Counted from the stretch's first letter, positions 37,749-48,523 are shown. The stretch is 64,000 bases of DNA from Chitinophagaceae bacterium (GCA_016713965.1 JADJOC010000003.1:62001-126000); one strand, 5' to 3'. Made by a program: numbers and translations. Notes: generated by a model not told the origin, from the sequence alone.

Positions 37749-40105
37749 TTAAAACTTAAAATTCCACGTCACAGCAGGAATAACAGGAAATAAGGATACC
37801 TGTTTGCCTTGTATTTGGAGTGTACCGTCATAAGGGCTGCCTGATTGGTCAAAATAAATAAAATAGGGATTTTGTCGGCTATATGTATTATACAGGCTAA
37901 ATACCCATTCGCTTTTCCATTTGCGGCCTTCATTTTTCTTTGGGGTTAAAATAGCAGAAAGGTCCGTGCGGTGGTATGCAGGCAGGCGGTATGCATTAAT
38001 GCGGCTATACTCCTGCGTTAAAACACCGCCAACAATATAAAAGCTTTGCGGTAAAGTAGCAGCATTGCCACTACCATAAACAAAAGCTGCAGATAATTTC
38101 CATTTTTTACTGAGCTCATACATAGCTACAATGCTCATGTCATGCCGCCTGTCGTATTTGGCAGGATATTTTTCTCCAAAATTTAATGCAGCAAATTTTC
38201 TCCATGTCCAGCTTAAGGTATAGCCTATCCATCCTGTTAACCTACCTTTAGTTTTATTAACAAACCATTCTGTGCCGTAGCTCCATCCTTTGCCAAAAGT
38301 AAAAAATTTTCCGTATCTTCTAAAGTATTGGGGGTGTACCCCTCTTCATATTCAATCTGGTTTTGCATGTTTTTATAATACAGCTCTACAGAAGTTTCAT
38401 ACATGTTATCCTTAAAATTTTTAAACAAGCCAGCAGCATATAAGGTGCTTACCTGGGGCTTTACCCGGTAGGTGCTGGGCACCCATATATCTGTAGGTAA
38501 AGTAGTGCCTGAATTACTAACCAGGTGGATGTATTGTAAATTACGGGTGGCTGAAGCTTTTATAGAAGTAACATCATTCAAAGCATATCTTATAGTAATC
38601 CTTGGTTCCAATCCTCCATAGCTTTTTACACCCTGCCCTCTTTTATAAACGGTACTATCCAGTTTATTGCCATCGGCATCCGTTGTATAAATTTTATACG
38701 CTCCTATCTGCTGAAAGTAACTGTAACGCATACCTGCATTTATTTTTATCTTATCGCTTACTTCCCAGTCATCCTGGATGTACACGGCTGCTTCATGTGC
38801 AAATTTTACCTGTGCATTATTAGGATTAAACACAACTGAATCCTGCCTGCCGCTTACCACCGAAGGGGTAAAACGGTGATAAGTATAGATGCCTCCAAAT
38901 TTTACTTTATGGCCGGTATAAGGGTACAAATCAAAATCCTGCTTTAAGCTAATATCCTGGATACCTGAAGCAAGCTTTACTTCAAAATCATTTTGTGTTC
39001 CCTTAAAAGTAAAATCATATTTATTAAAAACAGCCGTTGTATTACCAAATAATTTATTATTAAAAACATGGTTCCAGCGTAAGGTTGCTGTAGCATTCCC
39101 CCATGGGATATTCACTTTCAGGCTTTGCCTGCCGTTAGAAAAATTAAAAACATCTTTTCCAAAATAACCACTGAGGTACAACCTGTCTTTTTCAGAAAAT
39201 TTATAATTAGCCTTGGCATTTAAATCATAAAAATAATAGCCTGAACCATAGAACTGGCTGGTCTTGGCAATAAATGGTTTTGTTAATGCATCAATATAAG
39301 TTCGCCTGCCGGAAATGATAAAAGAAGACTTATCTTTTTTAATGGGGCCTTGGAGGAAATACGGATGCAATCAGGCCTATCCCACCTTCTGTCTGGAATT
39401 CCTGGTTATTCCCCTCTTTCATGGAAACATCTAAAACGCTGGATAACCTTCCTCCATACTGGGCAGGCATTCCTCCTTTAATCAACGAAACATTTTTTAT
39501 CGCATCTGCATTAAAAATGGAAGAAAAACCAAACAAATGGCCGGTGTTATAAACGGGTGCGTCATCCAGCAAAATCAAATTCTGATCCGGGCCTCCCCCA
39601 CGTACATAAATGCCTGCGCTGCCCTCTCCTGCATTACGAACACCCGGTAAAAGCTGGATTGTTTTTAGCAAATCTACTTCGCCCAAAAATGCCGGGATAG
39701 ATTTTATTTGTTCAATAGGCAAGCTAAACTTTCCCATCTGGGCATTTTTTACATTCGCATCCCTTTTAACAGATGTTACTACTACTTCCTGGCCCATATT
39801 TGCTGTAGGCAGTAAATCAAAATTAAATTGGAGATTGGTATTTAAATTAACCTCAATAATTTTAGGCACATATCCAATATAGGTGCAAGTTAACTGATAC
39901 ACGCCTTCATCTAAGGTGAGGGAATAAAATCCGTACTGGTTGCTGGTTATTCCTTTTGTTTTTGATTTAATACCAATGGATGCCCCTATTAATGTTTCCC
40001 CGCTTGCAGCATCTTTTACATAGCCACTGATAGTAAATTTATTTTGTGAAAATAAAAAACAGGCAGCAAAATAAACCCTACTAAAAAAATTAAATTTCTC
40101 ATCAT
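37749..40105 (-). CDS. TonB-dependent receptor with CarboxypepD_reg-like domain, frameshifted
   Basis: Outer-membrane receptor of about 785 residues. From ATG 40105 the signal is MMRNLIFLVGFILLPVF, then one T is missing near 40060 before FSQNKFTISGYVKDAASGETLIGAS, the regulatory-like domain. The plug shows LLKTIQLLPGVRNAGEGSAGIYVRG and LLDDAPVYNTGHLFGFSSIFN. A second break lies at about 39345-39370 between GGIGLIAS and GPIKKDKSSFIISGRRTY, where the barrel begins. A third, a missing T near 38306, separates DTEN from FTFGKGWSYGTEWF and RLTGWIGYTLSWTW. The barrel ends VIPAVTWNFKF. It imports an unknown ligand; no SusD partner is nearby. Confidence 0.87.
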
Positions 40106-40175
40106 AATTATCAATGTAATTTTTTGTATGCTTATACATTTCTACATCCACACATCATTACATTTTCACATTTCC

Positions 40176-40778
40176 TTACTTTATACTATCTTTTATATCC
40201 CCGCAATTCAACATGGCAGCTTTATAGGTAGGATGATGCTTACCTAAATACGGGTTAATAATTTCGCTAGTTTCATTTATCCAGTTAGCCCCCTCTTCAT
40301 CATTAAAAGCCATTGGGCAGTTTTGCCAAAACAAAGTTTTACCTTCATAATGTATTGTTTTTAAAAGCGGATAAATACTCTCACTAATCATACTAAAATC
40401 CCTTCTTATTTCGGTAATATCACTTTGCTTTAATAAGCTTTCTGCATTGCTTTTAATATTATCCAGCTGTGCAACAGCTGATGTAAAAATACCAACAGTA
40501 TCTTTCTTTAATTCCATAAATTTAGAACTGTCTGACAATTGAATTAATTCCCTGCAGGCTGTTTTTGTTTTTGCAGTATCTGCTTCTACCAAACTGTTTT
40601 TTATATTAAGATAACAATTAATTAAACTATCCATGGTGGCATTAAAAGCTGCAGAATGTTTATTTACCTGTAGAGGCTGTTGTTTTGGGCCACTATTCCT
40701 TTCCGTTTTTCTAAATTTAAACCAGTAAATACCAAATGCAACCGCCACTAATAACAACAAAACCAATATTTTCTTCAT
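40176..40778 (-). CDS. DUF3347 domain protein
   Basis: 200-residue envelope protein. An N-terminal membrane anchor (residues 3-19) precedes a helical DUF3347 domain. The diagnostic C-terminal motif LFWQNCPMAFNDEEGANWIN ... INPYLGKHHPTYKAAMLNCG is complete, with the two cysteines and Met/His residues that suggest metal (copper) binding. DUF3347 proteins often accompany heavy-metal efflux systems, but none is adjacent. Intact. Confidence 0.82.
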   Translation of the reverse strand: MKKILVLLLLVAVAFGIYWFKFRKTERNSGPKQQPLQVNKHSAAFNATMDSLINCYLNIKNSLVEADTAKTKTACRELIQLSDSSKFMELKKDTVGIFTSAVAQLDNIKSNAESLLKQSDITEIRRDFSMISESIYPLLKTIHYEGKTLFWQNCPMAFNDEEGANWINETSEIINPYLGKHHPTYKAAMLNCGDIKDSIK

Positions 40779-40811
40779 TTTGATAATTTTTGGGCAAATT
40801 TACGTTATAAC

Positions 40812-40948
40812 ACTAAGAGCCTGTTTAAAAATAGAATTTTTATTGCCTATTTTTCGGCTGGTAGGAACACCAACCCTGGCTGTGCTGTGGCCGGTGTCCC
40901 CACCGGCCACTTTTTATTCATAATAAATAAAATTTAAACAGGCACTAA
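40812..40948. repeat. MITE-like palindromic element before the ABC-F gene
   Basis: 11-bp inverted ends GCCTGTTTAAA (40819-40829) and TTTAAACAGGC (40933-40943), flanked by ACTAA at 40812-40816 and 40944-40948. The middle carries a perfect GTGGCCGGTG / CACCGGCCAC stem at about 40891-40914. It has no coding capacity. Confidence 0.6.
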
Positions 40949-41035
40949 ATAGTTTGGGGATTAAACTACTTTTGCAAAATTAAATAATTCACATATTCAG
41001 ACGGAGCCCGTTTAACTATGTGAAAACATAATTTT

Positions 41036-43012
41036 ATGCTATTAGGATTACAAAATGTAACGTTTGAATTTGGTGCAAGAACAATTGTAGCAGATGCTAC
41101 CTGGCACATACAGCCCAATGACCGTATAGGCTTAATTGGCTATAATGGTACAGGAAAATCTACTTTATTAAAAGTATTAACCGGCCAATACCTGCCCAAC
41201 AAAGGCACAGTGGAAAAAGGGCGGGAAACTACCATTGGCTTTTTGCACCAGGATTTATTAAGCTTTGATACCGAAGATTCTATATTGGAAGTAGCCATGG
41301 GCGCTTTTGAAAGGGTAAAACAATTAGAGAAAGAAATAGAGGAAATAGGCAAACAATTGGAATTAACCGGAGATGAAAGCCTGGCACATGATTATGCAGA
41401 TAAACTGCATGAGCTGGAAGTATTGGGTGGCTATGATATTCATCATAAAACAGAAGAAATTTTACAAGGGCTTGGCTTTACCAATGACAGCCTGCAAAAA
41501 CCCTACAAACAATTCAGCGGTGGCTGGCGGATGAGGGTATTGCTGGCTAAAATGATTTTGATGCACCCGGATGTATTGCTCATGGATGAACCAACCAATC
41601 ACCTGGATTTGCCGAGTATTGAATGGCTGGAAAAATATTTGCAACATTACCAGGGCGCTGTGGTAATAGTAAGCCATGACCGTTATTTTTTAGACAGGAT
41701 GGTAACAAAAGTAGTAGAGCTGTACCAGCAGGAGCTGCATTTTTATACCGGTAATTATTCCTTTTACGAAACAGAGAAAACACAAAGGGTAGATATTCAA
41801 AAAAAGGCATACGAAAACCAGCAGGATTATATCCGCCAGCAGGAAAAATTTGTAGAAAGATTTAAGGCGAAAGCCAGCAAAGCAGCGGCAGCGCAAAGTA
41901 TTGTTAAGCGCCTTGACAGGTTGGAAAGAATTGAAGATGTGGAAATTGAAAGGCCTAATATGCGGATTAATTTTTCTGTAGATAAACAGCCCGGAAGAAT
42001 TTTATGTACATTAAAGCACATATCAAAAAGCTTCGGTGATGTAAAAATTGTGGAAGATACCGGCGCTGAAATAGACCGTGGCGATAAGATCGCTTTAATT
42101 GGTGCGAATGGAAAAGGAAAATATACTTTACTAAGAATTATTGAAGGGGTAGAAAAATTTACATGCTAAATGATCTTGGGGCATAATGTTGATTATTCTT
42201 TTTATGCACAGCATCAGCTGGAAGCATTAAACATCGACAATACGGTTTTGGATGAAATGAAAGAAAGCAGGAGCGGAAAAACAGACCTGGAATTAAGAAG
42301 CCTGTTGGGTTGTTTTTTATTCAGCGGTGACGATGTAGAGAAAAAAATTAAAGTATTAAGCGGTGGGGAAAAAGCACGGGTGGCTTTGGCCAAAACAATT
42401 GTGAGCAAGGCCAATTTTTTGTTGCTGGATGAGCCTACCAACCATTTGGACATACACTCTGTGGATTTATTGATTGAATCACTAAATAAATATGAAGGTA
42501 GCATTGTGTTAGTAAGCCATGACCGTTATTTCATCAGCCGCATTGCCAATAAAATCTGGGAAATAGAAGATTATAAAATACTGGAGTTTAAAGGTACTTA
42601 TGCTGAATGGGAAGATTGGAAAGCACGTAGGGAGGTAGAAAGAAAAAAGATGACAGATGATAGTAAAAAGAATATAGTGCAGGATAAAAAACAAAATCAA
42701 AAAGAAGCTGCTACTGTCAACTCTCATCTATCAACTAACAACTCTGCTTCACCTATTGATAAAGAATTAAAAAAAGAACTGCAAAAAAATAAAACCCGTT
42801 TTCAGCAGCTGGAAGAAAAAATTGCTGCTTTAAATAAAGCTAAAATAGACTGGGAAGCCAAATTAACCTTGCCTGAAATTTACAATGATAAAAATAAATT
42901 TATAGAAGCAGAAACGGCTTATAAAAAAACAGTTACTGAACTGGCAGAAACAAATAAAGAGTATGAAATTGTTTTTGAAAAAGTGATGGAGCTGGAAGAA
43001 AAAGTAAAATGA
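41036..43012 (+). CDS. ABC-F family ribosome-associated ATPase, interrupted by in-frame stop
   Basis: Tandem ATPase of the ABC-F family (Uup/EttA-like), which acts on ribosomes rather than in transport. Domain 1 has Walker A GYNGTGKS, signature FSGGWRMR, Walker B VLLMDEPTNHLD and SHDRYFLDR. A linker and a coiled region follow. Domain 2 has Walker A GANGKGKY, where Tyr replaces the catalytic-loop Ser, and LSGGEKAR, LLLDEPTNHLD and SHDRYFISR. A TAA at 42167-42169 interrupts the same frame just after EKFT. Substitutions at two close sites (TCT to TAT, and TGCTAA for something like GGTGAA) suggest an error cluster. The C-terminal 100 residues are coiled coil, as in Uup. Confidence 0.88.
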
Positions 43013-43360
43013 GATAGATAACAGCACAAACGCTCAACAAATAGTATTGCCAATAATTGAGTTAGATGTTGGGCAATTGACAGCATGACGCTGCCGACTT
43101 TAGTTTGGGCCGAAGGAACTCTTCGAATATCAGAATAAATTTTTAATATTTGAATTAAATCATAAACTTCGATTGGCAAGCAGACGCTTCAACTACCTAT
43201 TGGCAATACTTTTTCGTTATGCCCTATATGCCGTGATAATGTTGCAACAACAAGTACATTAAGGCTTGACATCAATCAACTTTTGTGTAAAACTTGACGG
43301 CCTAACAAGACAGATTTAAACTCTAAAAACATTAACTTAGCGACATATATTTATGACAGG
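43013..43360. other. Intergenic region with 13-bp inverted repeat
   Basis: 348 bp upstream of the restriction gene. AGTATTGCCAATA (43043-43055) and TATTGGCAATACT (43198-43210) are perfect inverted repeats 142 bp apart, which could bound a small element. CGTTATGCCC at 43214 and GGCCTAACAAGACAG at 43299 recall attC fragments, but no complete site could be drawn. Confidence 0.5.
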
Positions 43361-44037
43361 ATGAAGGAAAAATTAACAAAGGAAAACTTAATCAAGGAAG
43401 CTCAACTATTTTGTGTTGAACAGTCAAAATTTCAGCATAAAGAATTATATGGTGTAACAGATGGAAAAGCGGTTGGGACGCTTATTGAGCAGAAATTTCA
43501 AACATATTTAAAATCAAAATATGAACTTTCTGTTGGCTCGTCAGCAAAAGGTATAGACTTACCTTCGGAAGACATCTTGACCGACATAAAGGTTACTCTA
43601 ACAAACAACCACAATCTTCTTGCCCCTTTAAAGATGCAAAACAAAAAATTTTTGGACTTGGATATAACCTTTTAGTGTTTGTTTACGACAAAACAGACGA
43701 CCCACAAAATCAAACTTCAACATTGAATTTTGTTAGTTGTTCCTTTGTTTCAAAGGAACGGACTGCTGATTTCACGACAACGAGCATCTTAAATGAGATG
43801 AAAAAAGTTGGAGCTAATGAGGCTGATATAATTGCATTTCTTGAAGGGATAAAGTTACCAGCTGACGAAATAGCTTTAAAACAAATTACTGAAATCATTT
43901 TAGCAACAGAAATTCCAATTGGATATTTAACAATTTCTAATGCACTTCAATGGAGGTTGCAATATGCAAGGATTAGAGATTTGAAAAATGATATTCCTGG
44001 TATTGACAAGATTATAACTTATAACAAACCTGAATGA
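43361..44037 (+). CDS. Putative type II restriction endonuclease, frameshifted
   Basis: Restriction endonuclease of about 225 residues paired with the next gene. The N-terminal part ends in DILTDIKVT (catalytic-type D...xK). The following PFKDAKQKIFGLGYNLLVFVYDKTDD is only readable in another frame, then merges with the second open frame (FVYDKTDD onward), so a one-base change lies near 43600-43610. Later blocks are TADFTTTSILNEMK and GYLTISNALQWRLQYARI, seen in a family of Bacteroidota type II enzymes next to N6-adenine methylases. Recognition sequence unknown. Its TGA overlaps the start of the methylase gene. Confidence 0.72.
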
Positions 44038-45806
44038 TGAAAGTATTTGAAGCAAATATCACTCAGCAGGTATCAGATTTCCTAAATTACAATCTGAAAA
44101 AAATTGCATCTTTTGAAAAGGCAAATCAAAAAATATATAATGCCTTCGGTATCATACATTTTTTTGATAATAATGAAGAATTGGAAACGCTTAAAGAAAC
44201 TCTTTCAATCACTCATAATATTGTTGAAGAACCTGACAGAGCAGAATATGGGGACTTTCAAACAAATTCTGATTTAGCTAATAAAGTTACTTTTGCATTT
44301 AGCATCAAAAAATATTTCTCCGGAAATTGTGATTGAACCAACTTGCGGTAAAGGAAATTTTATCATTGCCTCATTATGCAACTTTAATAATATCAAAAAT
44401 ATTTTCGGTGTTGAAATTTACAAGCCTTACGTTTGGGAAACTAAATTTAGTATTATTAACTTCTTTCTTGCAAACCCAAACAGCAACAAACCTGAAATTT
44501 CAATTTCTCACTGCAATGTTTTTGACTTTAACTTTAAACAAATAGCAAAACAATATCTTAGTAAAGAAATTTTAGTAATAGGAAACCCACCTTGGGTAAC
44601 AAATTCAAAATTAGGAAGCCTCAATTCAGACAATCTTCCAAAGAAAACGAACTTTAAAAATCATAGTGGTTTAGACGCTATGACAGGAAAAGGCAATTTT
44701 GATATAGCTGAATTTATCACATTAATAATGATTGAAACCTTTCAGAATATGAACGGGAATTTATTGTTGTTAGTTAAAAATTCGGTAATCAAAAATCTTG
44801 TTTTTGACCAAAACAAAATCAATACAAAATTGCATCAATAGAAAAACAATGTATTGACAGTAAAAAAGAATTTAATGTTTCCGTTGAAGCAGCACTTCTT
44901 TATTGTAAGCTAAATTCAATCCCAGCATCTAATTGCGAAGAATTTAATTTTTACAATAACCAAAGTTTCTATCTCAAATTTGGTTGGATAAATGACAAGT
45001 TTGTTTCAAACATTGACACATATGCCCACACAAAGGAGATTGACGGAGAATGCCCTTTTGTTTGGCGACAAGGTTTAAAGCATGACTGTTCAACGATAAT
45101 GGAATTAGACAAAGTGAACGAACATTACGTAAATGGATTGAATGAAGAAGTAAATTTAGAAGACGGTTTAGTTTACGGTATTCTCAAAAGCTCCGACCTT
45201 AAAAACACAGTAGTAAACCAGGCAAGAAAGTTTACGATTGTTACTCAAAAGAAAGTTGGGCAGGAAACCAAATACATCAAAACAGAATATCCAAAAACCT
45301 ATCAATACCTGGCACGGCATCAAGCAAATTTTGATGCAAGAAAATCAAGTATTTATAACAACAAACCATTGTTCTCAATATTCGGTATTGGCGACTATTC
45401 GTTTAAACCCTTTAAAGTAGCTATTTCCGGACTTTACAAAACATTTTATTTTACGCTTATTCTTCCACTGGATAATAAACCGGTAATGCTTGATGATACT
45501 TGTTACCTGATAGGTTTTGACAAAATTGAATTTGCCGTTTATTCCTTAATTCTTTTAAACTCTAATACAACAGTTCAGTTTTTACAATCAGTAACTTTTC
45601 CTGACGCTAAAAGGACTTTTACAAAAGATGTTTTAATGAGAATTAACCTTTTAGAATTAGCTAAACAAATCAACAAAGCAGACTTACAGACAGAGCTTGA
45701 AATGTTAAACAAAAAATATCAACTCAATTTGACATTGAATTTTTGGGATAATTTTATCCAAGAAATGACACCTGTAAACAATAGGCAAATGGCAATGTTT
45801 GCATAA
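44034..45806 (+). CDS. N6-adenine DNA methyltransferase of the R-M system, frameshifted twice
   Basis: Modification enzyme of the type II pair, about 590 residues. The SAM-binding motif is EPTCGKGNF and the catalytic motif IV is VIGNPPW, both in the middle segment. The first 90 residues end with a shift near 44293-44299 (removing one T gives NKVTLHLASKN). A second shift near 44828 separates NKIN from YKIASIEKQCIDSKKEF. The remainder, including FVWRQGLKHDCS and LFSIFGIGDYSF, is the target-recognition half and ends at 45806. It protects host DNA from the upstream nuclease. The overlapping start argues for coupled expression. Confidence 0.82.
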
Positions 45807-45829
45807 ATAAAGGTAAACAAAGATTTAGC

Positions 45830-46172
45830 CAACTTCTTAAACAGTAGCTACTGCTTTTACAATGTAACTTTGTTTCGATTCGTGGTGACACGAACCTTTA
45901 GATTTGCCTTATGAATATTATTATAAGTTTAATTACTATTACTACTTTCTTTTTTTGCTTCTTTTTTTCTTTGTTGACAACTTAAATTTGTGGATAATTA
46001 CAATCCTAAAGAGCCTGTGCACTATGGACACGAGCATACATAATGGTATATCCCTTGGATTAAGACAGGCTCTTTTTGATATAAGATGCTTCGGATAGAA
46101 ATTTAGTCGACAGGGACTATTATTAAGGTTTCAAAGAAACTTATATCACTGATTGTTAAAAAAATAAAAATT
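45830..46172 (+). ncRNA. Non-coding left end of IS110 element, candidate bridge RNA region
   Basis: 343 bp of non-coding sequence directly before the IS110 transposase. A perfect 11-bp stem AAAGAGCCTGT (46008-46018) / ACAGGCTCTTT (46065-46075) encloses a 46-nt loop. In IS110-group elements the non-coding left end encodes a bridge RNA with target- and donor-binding loops; this position and the stem-loop fit, but neither loop has been matched to flanks here. Treat as a hypothesis. Confidence 0.4.
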
Positions 46173-47162
46173 ATGAAACAGTACAATTATTTTTTTGGAG
46201 TAGACATTTCAAAAAAGACAGTAGACATCGCTTTGCTTCATTTGCAACAAATTACACATCAAAAATTTGCCAACGACAATGTAGGCATGAAAGAGCTTTC
46301 ACAGTGGCTAAAGAACTTAAATATTGTAGTTAATGAGACAATTTTTTGCATGGAAGCCACAGGACTTTATTGTTTTACACTCACCAATTTTTTAGCTATT
46401 AATACCATAGATATTTGGGTAGAGCATGCTTCCAGAATTAAAAAATCAACAGCATTAGAAAGAGGCAAAAATGACAAGATAGATTCAAAACGAATTGCTA
46501 CTTATTGCTCTAAAAATTTAGACCGAATACGCCTTTGGAAGCCAATGGATGCTACAGTTGATAAGATTAAGCACTTAGCATCTTTAAGAGAAAGATTAGT
46601 GGAAACACAAAAAAGATTACTTACTCCAATTGGTGAGTTTGAAGATGTGGGTAATAAAGAAATGGCAACATTGATTCGAAAAACTATAAAAAAATCAATT
46701 GAAGCAGTTGATAAAGATTTGAAATCTGTAGAAGCAAAAATCATTGAAATTGTAAATGCCGATGACAATTTAAAACAGCTTTATAAATTTATCACCTCTG
46801 TAGTAGGAATTGGGTTTGTTACAGGTATCAATTTTATCATTTATACCAACGGTTTTTCTGTGATGAATGATTGCAGAAAATTGGCATGCTATTGTGGTGT
46901 AGCCCCATTTGAATATTCATCCGGTACCAGTGTAAGGGGAAAACTAAAGTACATAGTATGGCAAATAAAAAATTGAAATGCAATCTACATATGGCATCCC
47001 TTACTGCAGTAAAATTAGATGTTGATTTAAAGCAATATTATGAACGAAAAGTAGCCGAAGGAAAAATAAAATGAGTGTGTTAAATGCGGTAAAAAATAAA
47101 TTAATAGCAAGGGTAGTATCCTGTGTTAATAAGCAAAAGAATATGTGAATAAAGTAGCATAA
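46173..47162 (+). pseudogene. IS110 family transposase (DEDD recombinase), frameshifted at the C-terminus
   Basis: RuvC-fold recombinase. Catalytic residues of the DEDD motif appear as GVDISKKTVD, CMEATGLYC and GKNDKIDSKRIA. The C-terminal Tnp_20 domain has VVGIGFVTGINFI and ACYCGVAPFEYSSGTSVRGK with the conserved Ser. The frame then runs into KLKYIVWQIKN at 46976. A one-base shift there gives MANKKLKCNLHMASLTAVKLDVDLKQYYERKV, and another near 47070 and 47140 gives NAVKNKLIARVVSCVNKQK and the natural end at 47162. It is otherwise full length, so the element may be functional if these are sequencing errors. Confidence 0.82.
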
Positions 47163-47469
47163 AATAATTGTAAATTTATTTTTTATATCATAGAAATCCA
47201 GGGAAACCAAAATAAATTTACATCATACGCTTCAATAAAAGACCAACAACGGTATGTGGTACAAGTGAGTGACCCCGCTTTCATACGGGGCAGGCTACAA
47301 CGATGATGCCATGAAAAACAAATGCCCATAGCAAAAAAATATTGGTAAAGCAACATTCTACAAATACATATTTCAAGCAAAAAAATTAAGACCACAAAAA
47401 AATTTGCGAAACCAAAAAGTTGCACATATATTTGCAACCGATCAGTTTCTTAATTAAATTTTTAAACAG
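47163..47469. other. Region between IS110 and ArsR gene, with repeat copy
   Basis: 307 bp, presumably including the right end of the IS110 element. Besides the dispersed repeat at 47259-47336, I see no gene. The ArsR promoter probably lies at about 47430-47460 (ATATATTTGCAACC contains TATATTTG at 47427-47434). Confidence 0.5.
47259..47336 (+). repeat. Dispersed repeat, copy A
   Basis: Unit beginning GTACAAGTGAGTGAC, with an internal CCCCG/CGGGG hairpin and ACAACGATGATGCCATGAAA. Related units lie at 54347-54402 (without the hairpin) and 62983-63058 (with it). Confidence 0.65.
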
Positions 47470-47790
47470 ATGAGGCGGGACATATTTCAAGCCATTGCAG
47501 ATCCGACAAGACGGGCTATTATTGCCTTAATTGCGTTACAGTCAATGACACCCAACGCAATTGCCGAAAACTTCAACACAACCCGGCAGGCAGTGTCGAA
47601 ACATTTACGTATCCTGGCAGAGTGTGAGCTGGTAAAACAACAATACCAGGGCAGGGAAATTTTTTACTCCCTTGAAATCAATAAAATGAAAGAAATAGAT
47701 AAGTGGCTGGAACAATACCGGAAAATTTGGGATACCCGTTTTAACCAGCTCGACAAAGTATTATCAACAATAAAAAAAAATAAAAAATGA
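47470..47790 (+). CDS. ArsR family transcriptional regulator
   Basis: 106-residue winged-helix repressor. It shows DIFQAIADPTRRAIIALI, the HTH TPNAIAENFNTTRQAVSKHLRILAECELV, and the wing QYQGREIFYSLE. No metal-binding cysteines of the ArsR/SmtB type are visible, so it belongs to the SRPBCC-linked subgroup, which typically senses something other than metal. Its stop overlaps the ATG of the AHSA1 gene, forming a two-gene unit. Confidence 0.87.
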   Translation: MRRDIFQAIADPTRRAIIALIALQSMTPNAIAENFNTTRQAVSKHLRILAECELVKQQYQGREIFYSLEINKMKEIDKWLEQYRKIWDTRFNQLDKVLSTIKKNKK

Positions 47791-48287
47791 ACAACAATTT
47801 GCTATCTGATTTTACTGTTGACAAATCAACAAAAACGGTATACATAAACAGAGAATTTGATGCCGAACTTTCGCTGGTATGGGATGCTTTTACTAAACAA
47901 GAAATTCTTGATCAATGGTGGGCACCAAAACCCTGGGTGTCAAAAACAAAATTCATGAATTTTGAAGTTGGCGGACGAAGGTTTTATGCTATGGTAAGCC
48001 CCGAAGGGCAAGAGCGCTGGTCAATTCAAAAATATACTTCCATCACTCCGAAAACCAATTTTAAACTGTTGAATACTTTTGCAGATGAAGATGAGAATCC
48101 TGAACTGCCGGGATCTGAATGGGACTTGAATTTCAGTGAACAAAACGGCATAACAAAAGTCAGTGTTACTATTTACAATGAATCCCTTGACCGCTTAGAA
48201 AAGATGATTGAAATGGGCTTTAAAGAAGGATTTACTATGACAATGAAAAGCCTGGAAGAATTACTGGCAGCTTTATCAAAAAAATGA
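47787..48287 (+). CDS. SRPBCC (AHSA1) domain protein
   Basis: 166-residue START/AHSA1-fold protein. INREFDAELSLVWDAFTKQEILDQWWAPKPW is the hallmark beginning, and the C-terminal helix is KMIEMGFKEGFTMTMKSLEELL. The fold binds hydrophobic ligands in a deep cavity. Coupling with an ArsR-type repressor is widespread, suggesting the regulator controls it. It overlaps both neighbours by 4 bp. Intact. Confidence 0.88.
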   Translation: MNNNLLSDFTVDKSTKTVYINREFDAELSLVWDAFTKQEILDQWWAPKPWVSKTKFMNFEVGGRRFYAMVSPEGQERWSIQKYTSITPKTNFKLLNTFADEDENPELPGSEWDLNFSEQNGITKVSVTIYNESLDRLEKMIEMGFKEGFTMTMKSLEELLAALSKK

Positions 48288-48322
48288 TTTACATTTTCAA
48301 AACTTCTGTCAAAACAAAAAGT

Positions 48323-48523
48323 ATGAAAACAACACTTCAACACAATGAGCGAATGGCAAAACTAACATTCGCTTCAGTTTATCCGCACTATATTAAAAAA
48401 GTTGAAACAAAAGGCAGAACAAAAGAAGAATTACACCAGGTAATAAAGTGGCTGACCGGTTTTGACGAAAAGAAGCTACAGGAAATGGTTGACGAGAAAG
48501 TAACCTTCAAAAGATTTTTTTAA
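48323..48523 (+). CDS. DUF2200 family protein
   Basis: Small protein of about 66 residues. The DUF2200 signature is TFASVYPHYIKKVETKGRTKEELHQVIKWLTG followed by F and a final FKRFF. I prefer ATG 48323 (MKTTLQHNERMA) over the in-frame ATG 48284 that overlaps the previous gene, because the family begins close to that point. Function is unknown. It is the third gene of the ArsR/AHSA1 unit. Confidence 0.8.
   Translation: MKTTLQHNERMAKLTFASVYPHYIKKVETKGRTKEELHQVIKWLTGFDEKKLQEMVDEKVTFKRFF

Noticed and set aside
43214..43314. Integron attC site upstream of the R-M genes
   Set aside because: CGTTATGCCC and GGCCTAACAAGACAG resemble parts of attC sites, but spacing and complementary arms do not give a complete site, and no integrase is in the window.
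45870..45900. tRNA-like GTTTCGATTCGTGGTGACACGAAC stretch
   Set aside because: It contains a T-loop-like GGTTCGA variant by eye but cannot be folded into a cloverleaf, and no acceptor stem is found.
46502..46768. Minus-strand open frame inside the IS110 transposase
   Set aside because: A shadow of the recombinase frame; no motif or start context.
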